Below are positions 45,152 to 54,192 of a DNA stretch of 64,000 nt, piece after piece (positions within the stretch are counted from its first letter, which is position 1; each line of letters begins with the position of its first letter). The stretch is from Paenibacillus kribbensis (GTDB lineage Bacteria; Bacillota; Bacilli; Paenibacillales; Paenibacillaceae). Location of the stretch: the NCBI RefSeq assembly GCF_002240415.1, contig NZ_CP020028.1, positions 3,559,501 to 3,623,500 on the forward strand, in the 5' to 3' direction. The notes under the pieces were generated by a model. The model did not search any database. It had not been told where the DNA came from and saw nothing but the letters and a program-made list of their open reading frames with translations. The translations under genes were made by a program, and so were the position numbers.

Positions 45152-45997
45152 TTATCCTTTGACACCGGAAATGGCAACCGACTCAATAATTTGTTTTTGG
45201 AAGATCAGGAATATAATCAATACAGGCAACAACGCTATAATGGAAGCTGCCATAATAAGCGGATAGTCCGTCTGAATGGCATAAGTCGCATTAAAATTCG
45301 CAATAACCAGCTGCAATGTCTGCGTTTCTGGTGAGTTCAAGTAGATAATCGGCGCCAAATAATCGTTCCAGATTCCCATGAACCATAAAATAAGCTGGGC
45401 CGCAACTGCCGGCTTAATGAGCGGGAACGTAATGGACGAATACAGTCGGAAATAAGAACTGCCGTCAATTTTAGCTGCTTCAATAATGGCATCCGGTACA
45501 CTGAGCAAATACTGCCGCAGGAAAAAGATCATAACCACATTTCCGAACAAACCGGGAACAATCAGAGGCAACAGCGTATCTACCCAACCTAGCTTGGAAA
45601 ACATCATAAACTGCGGAATCATAACCGTTGGATATGGAATCATCATAGATGCGATAAGTGCAAGAAACAGTTTATTTTTATGAGGAAATCTCAGCTTTGC
45701 AAAGGCAAAGGCAGCCACACTGGATGTAAAGGTACCTACAACGGTAACACTTACAGCCACAATCACGCTGTTCTTGATCCCGCTTAGCAGAGGTCCTGCT
45801 TCCCAAATTTCCTTGTACTTGCCAAACTGGAACACCTCTGGTATCCATACCGGCGGAAGAGCAAAGACATCCTGCTTTTCCTTCACCGAAGTGGACAGCA
45901 TCCACAGCAGTGGTGCGATCATCACAATCGCTCCAATGGCCAATACAATAAAGATAATGGTATTGGTCACTTTCGTTCTTTGACTATGGGACATCAT
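45152..45997 (-). CDS. Arabino-oligosaccharide ABC permease (AraQ type)
   Basis: CUT1 permease of about 281 residues with six hydrophobic helices and the EAA loop DAIIEAAKIDGSSYFRLYSS. The start TNTIIFIVLAIGAIVMIAPL and the end IFLIFQKQIIESVAISGVKG are standard for AraQ/MalG proteins. GGAG precedes the ATG at 45997 by 8 bases. It lies 24 bases downstream of its partner permease. As in B. subtilis AraNPQ, the ATPase must come from elsewhere (MsmX-like). Confidence 0.9.
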   Translation of the reverse strand: MMSHSQRTKVTNTIIFIVLAIGAIVMIAPLLWMLSTSVKEKQDVFALPPVWIPEVFQFGKYKEIWEAGPLLSGIKNSVIVAVSVTVVGTFTSSVAAFAFAKLRFPHKNKLFLALIASMMIPYPTVMIPQFMMFSKLGWVDTLLPLIVPGLFGNVVMIFFLRQYLLSVPDAIIEAAKIDGSSYFRLYSSITFPLIKPAVAAQLILWFMGIWNDYLAPIIYLNSPETQTLQLVIANFNATYAIQTDYPLIMAASIIALLPVLIIFLIFQKQIIESVAISGVKG

Positions 45998-46021
45998 CAG
46001 ACTCACTCCTTTCCGCGAAAA

Positions 46022-46921
46022 TCAATCCCCATCAAAGGACGATTTTTCATTCATTTTGAATTGAATCAAAGTTACGATAAAAATGAAGATGCCAAGAATC
46101 ATAGCCATCGCGGAGGCATATCCCATTTGCAGGTTTTTAAATGCCTTATCCCAAATATAGAAGACGATTGAGGCGGATGAATATTCCGGACCACCTGTAG
46201 GTGTCATAATGTTCATTTCAGTAAAGATTTGCGAACCACCAATGATATTAGTTACGACCAGGAAAAAGGTTACCGGTTTTACCATTGGCCATGTAATGTT
46301 GCGGAACATTTGAAAACCGCTGGCTCCATCCAGCTCTGCTGCTTCATAATAAGAACGAGATACGCTTTGCAGAGCGGCCAAGTACAGTAGCATCGTGTAG
46401 CCAAGACCTTTCCAGACTGTCATCAGGATCAAGGCTGGCTTAACCGTATCCTTATCCATCAGCCAGTTGGGACCTTTAATGCCGAACAACTCCAGGAATT
46501 GGTTCACCAGACCGTAGTCTCCGTTGTATGCCCAGTTCCACATGATGGAAACCGCAGCCAGCGAAGAAATAACCGGAATATAGTAGATCACACGAAATGT
46601 CGTCGTGCCTGGAATTTTGCGATTCAATCCCAGTGCCAGCAGTAAAGCCAGTACAAGACCAATTGGAATACCCAGCATTAAGAAAAGAGTATTGTACATC
46701 GATTTGTAAAAGAGCTCATCCGTAAATAAATCTCTAAAATTGTCGAAACCGATAAAGTTCATTTGTCCTAATCCGTCCCAGTCTGTAAAAGAGCCGTATA
46801 ACGAATAGACAAACGGGAACAACGTAAAGATTAGCAAACCGAGAATAGGAGGAAGGATAAATAAATATCCGTATATCTTCTCTTTGCGATAGAGATTAGA
46901 TTTGGTTATCACAGGACTCAC
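46022..46921 (-). CDS. Arabino-oligosaccharide ABC permease (AraP type)
   Basis: CUT1 permease of about 299 residues. It starts with RKEKIYGYLFILPPILGLLI, has six helices, and carries the EAA loop SYYEAAELDGASGFQMFRNI. It starts GTG at 46921 or three codons later at 46912, where GAGG is 8 bases upstream. It is located between the solute-binding gene and the second permease. The arabino-oligosaccharide substrate is inferred from the two GH43 genes in the same operon. Confidence 0.9.
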   Translation of the reverse strand: MSPVITKSNLYRKEKIYGYLFILPPILGLLIFTLFPFVYSLYGSFTDWDGLGQMNFIGFDNFRDLFTDELFYKSMYNTLFLMLGIPIGLVLALLLALGLNRKIPGTTTFRVIYYIPVISSLAAVSIMWNWAYNGDYGLVNQFLELFGIKGPNWLMDKDTVKPALILMTVWKGLGYTMLLYLAALQSVSRSYYEAAELDGASGFQMFRNITWPMVKPVTFFLVVTNIIGGSQIFTEMNIMTPTGGPEYSSASIVFYIWDKAFKNLQMGYASAMAMILGIFIFIVTLIQFKMNEKSSFDGD

Positions 46922-47003
46922 CTCTGTTTCTAATTTGGATAGAGGATGATGCCAGCAGCATGATATCAGCCGCTAACATCATCCTCAATCCGTTACTTGC
47001 GTA

Positions 47004-48347
47004 TTATTTCTGTGATTTTTTCTCTTGCTCCACCGCTTTATCCAGCAGTTTCTGCATCTTAGGCTGTTCCTGCTTCACATAATCGGCTGCCGTAACTTTA
47101 CCGTCCAGCACTGGCTGAATATCCGTGAAGAAAATATCATACCATTCCGCGTTATACGTATAGTTGCCAGGCAATGCACGGCCATAGTCATTTACGATAT
47201 CAATAAATTCCTGCTTATTGCTAGGCTTGGTTTTTGTATCCTTCACCCACTCATCCGCCATATCCAGCAGATTCGGAATTTGTACCTTCGCATCAACGAG
47301 CTGCTTCATGCCTTCTTTGGAAGTGGTCAAATAGTTAACCAGTTCTACGGCTTCATCCGGGTATTTTGTTTTAGAAGAAACACCGATACCCAAAGAGCCA
47401 ATCCATGTTGCCGGTTTGCCAGTCGACCCAACTGGGTATGGCATTAAATCATATTCAAAAGGCAGCTTTTCAAACGTACTCATATCCCATGGACCTACAG
47501 GGAAAAATGCCATTTCACCTTTCATCCAGCGTTGATATGTGTCCAACGTTTGTGATTGTTCGATTCCAGGCGTAATTTTATATTTGTTTTGCATATCGGC
47601 AAAGAACTGAAGCGCTTCCGCAAATTTCGGATCATCAATCGCTACTTTTGTTTTGCTCGCGTCTAGCCAATCCGCACCATTACTCCATACAAAGGCTTGC
47701 AATGCCCACTGAACGTTAAAGCCTGTACCATACTGATCCGGTTTACCATCACCATTTGTATCTTTGGTTAACTCTTGGCTGACCTTGATAAACTCATCCC
47801 AAGTATACGGTTTGTCTTTATCAGGTACAGGAATGCCCGCTTTTTCGAACATGGTTTTGTTGTAGCCAAGTGCGAATGGACCTACGTCCTTCGGCATACC
47901 GTAAATATTACCTTGACCAGCCATTTTACCATCATACCGATACAAATCCACACCATATTTCCAGATATTATCCAGATTTATATCCTTGCTCTTCTCAATA
48001 TAAGGTGTAAGATCCTTCAGCACGCCGCTATTTACATACGCTTTCAAGTCTCCAGGGGCAAAATAAAAGATATCTGGAAGATTGTTGCCTGTAATCGCAG
48101 CTCTAAGCTTTGTAGCATATTGATCTGCTGCCGTCACGACCATTTTAACCTTCACGCCAGGATGTTCCTCTTCAAATTTCTTGATAACTTCCTTATAAGC
48201 CTTCTGCTCATCCGTACCTCCACGGAACATGAACGTCAATTCCTTGGTTCCATCGCTACTGGAGCTTCCTCCTCCACAGCCAGCCAATGCAGCAACCATC
48301 AACAGCAGAACAACCATTGTTATCGCAAAACCTTTTTTCTTTCTCAA
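47004..48347 (-). CDS. Arabino-oligosaccharide-binding lipoprotein (AraN type)
   Basis: Family-1 solute-binding protein of about 447 residues. The signal peptide [18 protein letters not shown] ends in a lipobox followed by a Gly/Ser linker. The mature domain has [40 protein letters not shown] and the aromatic ligand-contact region [18 protein letters not shown]. The frame extends 20 codons upstream, but AGGAGG stands 7 bases before TTG at 48347. It is the first gene of the operon. The ligand is inferred from the GH43 genes. Confidence 0.9.
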   Translation of the reverse strand: MRKKKGFAITMVVLLLMVAALAGCGGGSSSSDGTKELTFMFRGGTDEQKAYKEVIKKFEEEHPGVKVKMVVTAADQYATKLRAAITGNNLPDIFYFAPGDLKAYVNSGVLKDLTPYIEKSKDINLDNIWKYGVDLYRYDGKMAGQGNIYGMPKDVGPFALGYNKTMFEKAGIPVPDKDKPYTWDEFIKVSQELTKDTNGDGKPDQYGTGFNVQWALQAFVWSNGADWLDASKTKVAIDDPKFAEALQFFADMQNKYKITPGIEQSQTLDTYQRWMKGEMAFFPVGPWDMSTFEKLPFEYDLMPYPVGSTGKPATWIGSLGIGVSSKTKYPDEAVELVNYLTTSKEGMKQLVDAKVQIPNLLDMADEWVKDTKTKPSNKQEFIDIVNDYGRALPGNYTYNAEWYDIFFTDIQPVLDGKVTAADYVKQEQPKMQKLLDKAVEQEKKSQK

Positions 48348-48805
48348 CGCGACCCCTCCTAAAATTAAATGAAACCGCATACATTTGGTGTTAAAATAAT
48401 CTTTCACGATTCGGCTTTATCCTTTACTTGTGCGGTACATAAACCGTTGTTCACTGCCGCTGTGGTTATCATCCCTCTCATGCACTATATAATTAACATT
48501 TTACTTTATCAATAATGAATTCGTTTACAAACAAAATATAGCACGCCCTTCTACAGTTCGTCAATGCATTTAGAAATCTTTTTAAATAAATATAAAACAT
48601 TGATTCGAACCACATAAAAAGCAAAAATAAATACGTATTCAAGTTGATTATTATTACAAAAATCGATATAATAGCTTAAATACGATATATTTTCAGAAAT
48701 AAATTTATTTTTGTGTCTATTTCTCTCCCCTCTTTTTTAGTAAAAATTAATTAAAGAAAAGCAGTTTACTTCTTTCTGATTTTATTTTAACATAAATCAA
48801 AGTAA

Positions 48806-48823
48806 ATATATAAGCGCTTACAT
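48806..48823. promoter_or_regulatory. Cre-like palindrome before the ArsR-type regulator
   Basis: TATATAAGCGCTTACATT contains the perfect palindrome TAAGCGCTTA and resembles a CcpA site; it lies 33 bases before the regulator start. The rest of the 48348-48856 intergenic region is very AT-rich and should carry both divergent promoters; no further gene is seen. Confidence 0.45.
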
Positions 48824-48856
48824 TACATAATTTATAGGTAAGGAAGGTCTATAGCT

Positions 48857-49786
48857 ATGATTTATATTAAGGACTTAATGTCTGGGTTGGATATTTTCAA
48901 AGCACTAGGCTCGGAAATTCGCATTCAAATACTCGAGTTACTCGCCTATCAAGGACAAAGTATGAATGATATTGCTAACAAGCTGCATTTGAGCAACGGC
49001 ACCATTACGATGCATATTCGCAAGCTGGAAGAATGCGGCCTTGTGGAAATTAATACAGTGAGCGGTAAACACGGTACCCGAAAAATGTGCTATTTGAATA
49101 AGGAAAAGCTAATGGTGGATCTGCGTAGTAGAGAGCAAAAAAATGTGTATGAGGTGGAGATTCGCATCGGTCATTATAGTAACTACCAAGTGGTCCCCAC
49201 TTGCGGATTGGTGACCCGAGACAGCATTATCGGCGATTTTGATGATCCACGCTATTTTGCAGATCCCGGGCGGCTGGAGTCGGAAATGATCTGGATGGCC
49301 GAAGGCTTTTTGGAATACCGTATCCCCAACTATCTGAAAGCGAATCAATCCTTTAAAGAAATTCAGTTCTCCGCAGAACTGGGCTCAGAAGCACCGTGCT
49401 TTTGTGAGGAATATCCTTCTGACATCTGGTTCCACATCAATGGTATCCCTATTGGATACTGGACCAGCCCCGGAGATTTTGGAGAAGTACCGGGAGTTCT
49501 GAATCCCGATTGGTGGCCACCGCATTTGAATCAATATGGCATGCTCAAATTAATTCGCATCAATCAGCATGGCAGCTTCATTGACGGGTGCCGTATATCC
49601 GAAGTCACAATAGACGATATTGGTCTTAACTATAAAAGCGATATTACCCTCCGTTTATCCGTATCCGATCCATCGGAGAACAAAGGGGGACTCACCATTT
49701 TTGGCAAAAGATTCGGCAACTTCAGTCAGGATTTGCTGGTGCGTGTGCTTTATGATGTACACGGGGAAGAGAACTCCAGCGACTAG
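48857..49786 (+). CDS. ArsR-fold regulator with large C-terminal domain, divergent from arabinan operon
   Basis: A 309-residue protein. Residues 10-85 form an ArsR-type winged helix (LDIFKALGSEIRIQILELLA, MNDIANKLHLSNGTITMHIR, KLEECGLVEI). The remaining 220 residues are beta-rich (FLEYRIPNYLKANQSFKEIQ, GFEFSAELG-like strands, GYWTSPGDFGEVPGVLNPDW) and probably bind a ligand; I do not know this domain by name. Classical ArsR metal cysteines are absent. It most likely controls the adjacent arabinan uptake genes in response to an arabinose-derived ligand, which is unusual for this fold. AAGGAAGG precedes the ATG. Confidence 0.78.
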   Translation: MIYIKDLMSGLDIFKALGSEIRIQILELLAYQGQSMNDIANKLHLSNGTITMHIRKLEECGLVEINTVSGKHGTRKMCYLNKEKLMVDLRSREQKNVYEVEIRIGHYSNYQVVPTCGLVTRDSIIGDFDDPRYFADPGRLESEMIWMAEGFLEYRIPNYLKANQSFKEIQFSAELGSEAPCFCEEYPSDIWFHINGIPIGYWTSPGDFGEVPGVLNPDWWPPHLNQYGMLKLIRINQHGSFIDGCRISEVTIDDIGLNYKSDITLRLSVSDPSENKGGLTIFGKRFGNFSQDLLVRVLYDVHGEENSSD

Positions 49787-49798
49787 CCCGCCACATGC

Positions 49799-49846
49799 AA
49801 TAAGGCCGAAGACCGTATGCATTACATACGTATCCTCGGCCTATAG
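49799..49846. terminator. Palindromic terminator between convergent genes
   Basis: AAGGCCGA-AGA-CGTATG and CATACG-TCCTCGGCCT pair over most of their length around a 5-base loop. Flanking T tracts are weak. The hairpin overlaps the last codons of the DUF1361 gene. Confidence 0.65.
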
Positions 49847-50548
49847 GTCCTTCTCGCTTAAAGAGATATACATCATTAGATAAAAGATGATCGTAATCCC
49901 AAACACCAGCCAGCTAAAGGACAGCAAATGCTGTCTTTCCCCTGCCAGGCTCACCCATTTCCAAACATCTGTAAGGATGACCAAGGGCTTTAACACCGCA
50001 TCCCAGCTGTTCCAGCGGGCAAATCTGCCGATATATACGCCCACGCTGGCCAGCCACAGCAAAACAAAAACGATGGCCCACGCAAGCCAGCCATTGCAAG
50101 CCTTTTGCAGCATTCGGTGGATGCTCCATACACAGAGGGATGTAAGAAAAAGGCCAAGCCCTGCTGCCAAAAAAGACGTAAATAAGATCAACCAAAATGT
50201 GGTGTCCAACCAAAAACGCGAATCTGGATTTACCTTGTAAATACGAAACGCATGCAATAACTCAGTCAGTAAATATAAAGCATTCGGCAGAAAAAACAGC
50301 CATATTACTCCACTAAGCAACATAAGAACCCGTCTGACTGTCACATTCCCCATTCTGGATAATGCCATTATTATTAGAGTCATAAAGACCGGAACCCAGG
50401 CCAGGAATATATCCCAGTACAAAAATTGATACATCTTCGTCCCACTTGCAGACTGCAAATACATAATGAGCCCAAAGCAGCCCAACGTAGCTATAAGCAG
50501 CACCCCCAACAAAGCGGGCAGCTTGTATCCCTTCCCTGTAAACAGCAA
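49841..50548 (-). CDS. DUF1361 membrane protein, copy 2
   Basis: A 235-residue polytopic membrane protein with about seven helices and the family blocks MLLSGVIWLFFLPNALYLLT and GVYIGRFARWNSWDAVLKPL. It is a paralogue of the gene at 12187-12927; the blocks match but overall identity is moderate. The function is unknown. GGGAGG lies 7 bases before the TTG start. It is a single-gene unit. Confidence 0.83.
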   Translation of the reverse strand: MLFTGKGYKLPALLGVLLIATLGCFGLIMYLQSASGTKMYQFLYWDIFLAWVPVFMTLIIMALSRMGNVTVRRVLMLLSGVIWLFFLPNALYLLTELLHAFRIYKVNPDSRFWLDTTFWLILFTSFLAAGLGLFLTSLCVWSIHRMLQKACNGWLAWAIVFVLLWLASVGVYIGRFARWNSWDAVLKPLVILTDVWKWVSLAGERQHLLSFSWLVFGITIIFYLMMYISLSEKDL

Positions 50549-50845
50549 GCTTTTGCCTCCCTTGCCCCTATATACGTATATACGTCTTTTTGAACTCGCA
50601 TTAAGTGTTAAAAATCAGCCTGTAATTGTGCAGACACCTGTAAAGAGCCAGGCCCTCTCATATCACTATATACGTAAACTTCCAATCGTCAATGATAATC
50701 CTGCTGTCGCTGCATTTTATAAGAAACCGTCTATCGACGTACTTTCACGGAAGCCAGACCGCGCCTAGCGGAAGTTTTTCTTGCGGTTATAGAATTGTTC
50801 AGCCCTGCTAAAAATTTATAAATTCTATAATCTAAAAAAAAAGAC

Positions 50846-50874
50846 TTGCCATCCTGAAATGTTGTGCTTATAAT
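50846..50874 (+). promoter_or_regulatory. Promoter of the T-box leader
   Basis: TTGCCA and TATAAT lie 17 bases apart, about 10 bases before the first T-box leader base. Upstream, the 50549-50840 stretch holds no gene. Confidence 0.75.
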
Positions 50875-50881
50875 TACACCT

Positions 50882-51153
50882 AACTTGATACGGCAACAAA
50901 TTTCAATGACGAGAACGAGTAAGCTATACAGCGGATTTGCAGAGAGTTGGGGCAGGTGAAAGCCAACATTCCGAGGATAGCCGAACGCCATCTCCGAGAA
51001 GCGGGCTGAACCTGAAGTAAGCTCTGCCGCCTTTCCAGCGTTAACCGGAACACGTATTGATGGATACGTGAACAGAGTGTCATTTCGTATGGAATGAAAC
51101 TAGGGTGGTAACACGGGTATAACTCGTCCCTTTTACAGGGGCGGGTTTTTTTG
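50882..51153 (+). promoter_or_regulatory. T-box riboswitch, probable alanine specifier
   Basis: A complete T-box leader: the stem I base and AACGAGTAA loop-E segment, the GCAGAGAG and GGTGAAAGCC distal elements, the T-box AGGGTGGTAACACGGG at about 51100-51116, and a terminator CTCGTCCC/GGGGCGGG with seven T residues (51124-51153). The specifier loop reads ATA-GCC-GAA, so GCC (alanine) directly before the conserved purine is the best reading. Uncharged tRNA would pair with the specifier and the T-box bulge and allow read-through into the aminotransferase gene. The T-box call is firm; the codon assignment is less certain. Confidence 0.93.
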
Positions 51154-51177
51154 TTTTTCAAAAAGGAGGAAATCAAC

Positions 51178-52362
51178 ATGACGAACGTATCGACAGTAGC
51201 ATCTATAACTGATTTTTTGACTCCAGCTGTACGGGAAATGCCGCCTTCAGGCATTCGTAAGTTTTTTGAATATAGTACGGGCAGAAAAGATATCGTTTCA
51301 CTCGGGGTCGGTGAACCTGACTTTGTGACCCCTCAGCATGTCATAAAGGCCTGTATCACAGCTCTCGAAAATGGAAAAACCTCATACACACCCAATGCCG
51401 GTCTTCCCGAGCTTCGTGAGGAGATTGCCGGATATTTGGAGAGCAGCTTTAACACGTCCTATAACCCGGCGAATGAAATCATGGTCACCATCGGCAGCAG
51501 TGAAGCGCTTGATTTGGCACTGCGTGCCCTGATTACAGAGCACAATGAAATACTCATTCCGGATCCATGTTATATTTCGTATGCGCCTATTACGTTTCTG
51601 AACGGAGGACACACCGTAAAGGTCGAAACCTCCGCTGACCAGCAATTCAAGCTGACAGCAGAGGCGCTTAAGGCCAAGCTGAGCCCACGCTCCAAAGTGC
51701 TTATTCTCTGTTATCCGAACAACCCGACTGGCGGGATCATGACCTATGAGGATTGGCTCCCCATTGCCCGCCTGGTTGAGGAGCATAATTTAGTTGTAAT
51801 ATCCGACGAAATTTATGCTGAACTGACCTACGGACAGCGGCATGCAAGCTTCGCTGCTCTGCCGGGAATGAAAGAGCGGACCCTGCTCATCAGCGGTTTT
51901 TCCAAAGCATTTGCAATGACTGGCTGGCGGGTCGGTTATGTATGTGGTCCGAGAGAGCTGATTGCTGCCATGCTGAAGATTCATCAATATACCGCCATGT
52001 GCGCTCCAATTATCGGGCAAATTGCCGCTATCGAATCCCTGCGCAACGGGCTGGAGGAAAAAGACCGTATGATGGAATCTTACAATCTGCGCAGAAAATG
52101 GTTCGTTGAAAGCCTGTGTCAGACAGGACTGCCCTGTCATGAACCGAATGGAACCTTCTACGCTTTCCCTTCTATTATGCACACGGGACTCAGCTCAGAG
52201 CAGTTTGCCAAGCGACTGCTGGACGAAGAAGGAGTTATTACGGTTCCCGGTTCCGCATTCGGCCCGGGCGGCGAGGGCTTTATCCGCTGCTCGTACGCAT
52301 CGTCACGAGAACAGCTGGAAATGGCTTTGGAGCGTATCGGCGTATTTTTGAAACGCCTGTAA
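51178..52362 (+). CDS. PLP-dependent aminotransferase, probable alanine transaminase
   Basis: Fold type I, class I/II aminotransferase of about 394 residues. The internal-aldimine lysine is in SGFSKAFAMTGWRVGY, with NPTGG, the Asp contacting the pyridine in VVISDEIYAEL, and the carboxylate-binding Arg in GFIRCSYASS. The start IRKFFEYSTGRKDIVSLGVG fits the PatA/AlaT/AspC-like group. An alanine-type T-box in front of it argues for alanine synthesis from pyruvate and glutamate, as for B. subtilis AlaT. AAGGAGG stands before the ATG at 51178. It is followed by a convergent gene. Confidence 0.88.
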   Translation: MTNVSTVASITDFLTPAVREMPPSGIRKFFEYSTGRKDIVSLGVGEPDFVTPQHVIKACITALENGKTSYTPNAGLPELREEIAGYLESSFNTSYNPANEIMVTIGSSEALDLALRALITEHNEILIPDPCYISYAPITFLNGGHTVKVETSADQQFKLTAEALKAKLSPRSKVLILCYPNNPTGGIMTYEDWLPIARLVEEHNLVVISDEIYAELTYGQRHASFAALPGMKERTLLISGFSKAFAMTGWRVGYVCGPRELIAAMLKIHQYTAMCAPIIGQIAAIESLRNGLEEKDRMMESYNLRRKWFVESLCQTGLPCHEPNGTFYAFPSIMHTGLSSEQFAKRLLDEEGVITVPGSAFGPGGEGFIRCSYASSREQLEMALERIGVFLKRL

Positions 52363-52399
52363 CCTGCGTTTGATGTTTGATACAACAGCCACCAATGGT

Positions 52400-52438
52400 A
52401 AAAACAAGCGATTTCCTTTTGACAGGAGATCGCTTGTT
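52400..52438 (-). terminator. Terminator of the Tet(L)-like gene
   Basis: ACAAGCGATTTCC and GGAGATCGCTTGT pair with one mismatch around an 8-base loop. The minus strand continues with five T residues; the plus strand has a weaker tail, so it may also end the aminotransferase transcript. Confidence 0.8.
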
Positions 52439-52465
52439 GTGGCATCCTCGACTACCTTGCGGACG

Positions 52466-53839
52466 TCATTTTGGACGATTTGTGTGACTGGCCGTTTGCA
52501 TCAGGAAACCGATTCCCCCCATGACCAAAGCTGCAATCAAGATTAGCATCAAGTTGCTGTAATGAAATGCGTCAACATCAGTCACAGTCGGAAGGAGAGG
52601 AAAGGCGAGCCATGATTTTGTCAGCAGGCCCCCGACCGTGGCCACGCCAATTCCTTCGGCCAGGAAGCAGGCAAAATTCAACAAGCCCATGCCAGATCCG
52701 GAATCCTCGGAACCCAAGGCTCCCGCAACGCTGGCGGATATGACGGTTTTCACAAATGAAAGTCCGCCGAATATCAGAACCATGGTGCCAGAAACAAGCC
52801 ATGGCGTTCGATCCGGGAACAAGGAAACGGCCAGAAAGCTTGCGCCGATCATGCATAAGCCGAGCAGCATCGTGAATACCGTCCCTAATTTGTCGACCAA
52901 TACACCGCCGACAATTCCGAACAGTACCACACTGACTGTCCCGGGAAACAGGACGCCGATTCCGATAAGGCTTGTCGGCAGTTGATGGACCTCTTTCATC
53001 AGATATGGAGTCATGGATACATAACCGGCGACTGTTCCTAACAACAGGCTTCCTGTGAGCACACCGACAATAAACGTCCGCTTTCCAAACAAATCAGGCT
53101 CTATAAACGGCTGCTCCGCATGTCGAATACGCAGGCCAAATGCGGTGAATAGCAGCACACAGACGACCAGAAATCCCCAGTGGTATGCCGTTGTGAAGAG
53201 CGTAAAAGCAACAATTCCGCCACTTAATAAAGAGGCGCCGATAATATCGGTCTTTCCCCTTTTTGAAGTTTCGTCAGGCATCATTCTCATGAAAAATGGA
53301 ATGGTTAGCAGCGTCATCATCGGCAAAAGGAACAACATGGACCAATGGAGGTACTCGGTTATACCCCCTCCGATCACTGGACCGATTCCTTCGCCGCAAG
53401 CTACCATCGATCCCACCATACCGAAAGCTTTTCCCTGATGTTCCGCATCAATGTACCGGGCTATAATGACCATGATCAACGCTGGAACCGCAGATACTCC
53501 CGCACCTTGTATTAATCGAGCCGCCAGGACGCCCGGATACCATAAATGAAATAAAATCCCCATGAAGGACCCGATGCCGTAGATCCACAGACCGAACAGA
53601 AGCAGCTTTTTCGTACCATACAAATCGGACAGCTTTCCATACACTGCTGTACCTATTGCAAACGTAAGTATAAAGCTGGTATTGACCCAATTCGCGGATG
53701 AAGGCGCAATGCTGAACTGGGTGGCGATATCCGGCAACGATACATTAAAAATGGTCTCATTGAGAACGCTGAAAAACGCAAGAAAGCTAAGCCAGACGAT
53801 AGATTTGGAATTGCTGCCTGCCATGATTAACTTCTTCAA
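52466..53839 (-). CDS. Tet(L)/Tet(K)-like MFS drug efflux protein
   Basis: A 457-residue proton-coupled antiporter with 14 predicted helices. It aligns with Tet(L) over its length: WLSFLAFFSVLNETIFNVSL near the start, NWVNTSFILTFAIGTAVYGK, LIQGAGVSAVPALIMVIIAR, and motif C GEGIGPVIGGG. SLIGIGVLFPGTVSVVLFGI and GLSFVKTVISASVAGAL are also Tet(L)-like. The start is TTG at 53839 with AAGGGG 8 bases upstream. That binding site can be hidden in a hairpin, and a short leader peptide gene precedes it. The pump probably exports tetracycline-like drugs or monovalent cations; whether it confers resistance cannot be read from sequence. Confidence 0.87.
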   Translation of the reverse strand: MKKLIMAGSNSKSIVWLSFLAFFSVLNETIFNVSLPDIATQFSIAPSSANWVNTSFILTFAIGTAVYGKLSDLYGTKKLLLFGLWIYGIGSFMGILFHLWYPGVLAARLIQGAGVSAVPALIMVIIARYIDAEHQGKAFGMVGSMVACGEGIGPVIGGGITEYLHWSMLFLLPMMTLLTIPFFMRMMPDETSKRGKTDIIGASLLSGGIVAFTLFTTAYHWGFLVVCVLLFTAFGLRIRHAEQPFIEPDLFGKRTFIVGVLTGSLLLGTVAGYVSMTPYLMKEVHQLPTSLIGIGVLFPGTVSVVLFGIVGGVLVDKLGTVFTMLLGLCMIGASFLAVSLFPDRTPWLVSGTMVLIFGGLSFVKTVISASVAGALGSEDSGSGMGLLNFACFLAEGIGVATVGGLLTKSWLAFPLLPTVTDVDAFHYSNLMLILIAALVMGGIGFLMQTASHTNRPK

Positions 53840-53847
53840 TTGGATAA

Positions 53848-53907
53848 CCCCTTAATGAGTCAAGGGGAATCGCGCAGTTTACAGGGCCAATGATGCGTAT
53901 TCCCCTT
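53848..53907 (-). promoter_or_regulatory. Translation attenuator before the Tet(L)-like gene
   Basis: Three segments can pair in alternative ways on the minus-strand transcript. Segment 1 AAGGGGAAT (53899-53907) lies inside the leader peptide gene. Segment 2 ATTCCCCTT (53862-53870) is its perfect complement. Segment 3 AAGGGG (53848-53853) is the ribosome binding site of the pump gene and also complements segment 2. Pairing 2:3 hides the binding site; pairing 1:2 frees it. Ribosome movement on the leader would shift the balance, as known for tet(L). Confidence 0.7.
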
Positions 53908-53941
53908 TATTTTGTGCCCTCTTATGCATGTTGTACCTCAT
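53879..53941 (-). CDS. Leader peptide of the Tet(L)-like gene
   Basis: A 20-codon frame from ATG 53941 to TAA 53879 with GGAGG 7 bases upstream of the ATG. Its product (starting MRYNMHKRAQ, ending ASLAL) has the same length as the tet(L) leader peptide that I recall and shares spaced residues with it (M..N...R.Q.K....SL.L). It lies between the promoter and the pump gene, and its codons for Lys-Gly-Glu carry attenuator segment 1. The role is regulatory. Confidence 0.72.
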   Translation of the reverse strand: MRYNMHKRAQNKGEYASLAL

Positions 53942-53987
53942 CGTAACGCCTCCAAATTAGAGTAGCCCGTGGAAATGGACCTAGTAA

Positions 53988-54017
53988 ATTATACCATGTG
54001 AATCAAGGTCAGTCTAA
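53988..54017 (-). promoter_or_regulatory. Promoter of the Tet(L)-like transcript
   Basis: On the minus strand TTAGAC is followed after 18 bases by the perfect -10 box TATAAT, about 47 bases before the leader peptide ATG. The remaining bases up to 54130 hold nothing recognisable. Confidence 0.65.
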
Positions 54018-54130
54018 AAGATATTCCCCTGATATGTCTATTGGGAGCGGGTGTCAGCGCTGTGGCGCTTCTCTTATGGGCGGTGACTCGCCCCTCGTGT
54101 TAAGGCAGCTAATACGGTGAGCTGGAGCAG

Positions 54131-54171
54131 CAAAAAGCCGCCCGGACCACAAACCTTGGCCGGACGGCTCT
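54131..54171 (-). terminator. Terminator of the effector-binding protein gene
   Basis: AGCCGTCCGG and CCGGGCGGCT pair with one G-T pair, followed by five T residues on the minus strand, about 20 bases past the stop. Confidence 0.85.
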
Positions 54172-54192
54172 CTTTCGTCACCACAACATGTA

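Noticed and set aside
50566..50585. TATATACGTATATACG direct repeat upstream of the DUF1361 gene
   Set aside because: It could be an operator, but low-complexity AT-rich repeats of this length arise easily and no regulator is nearby.
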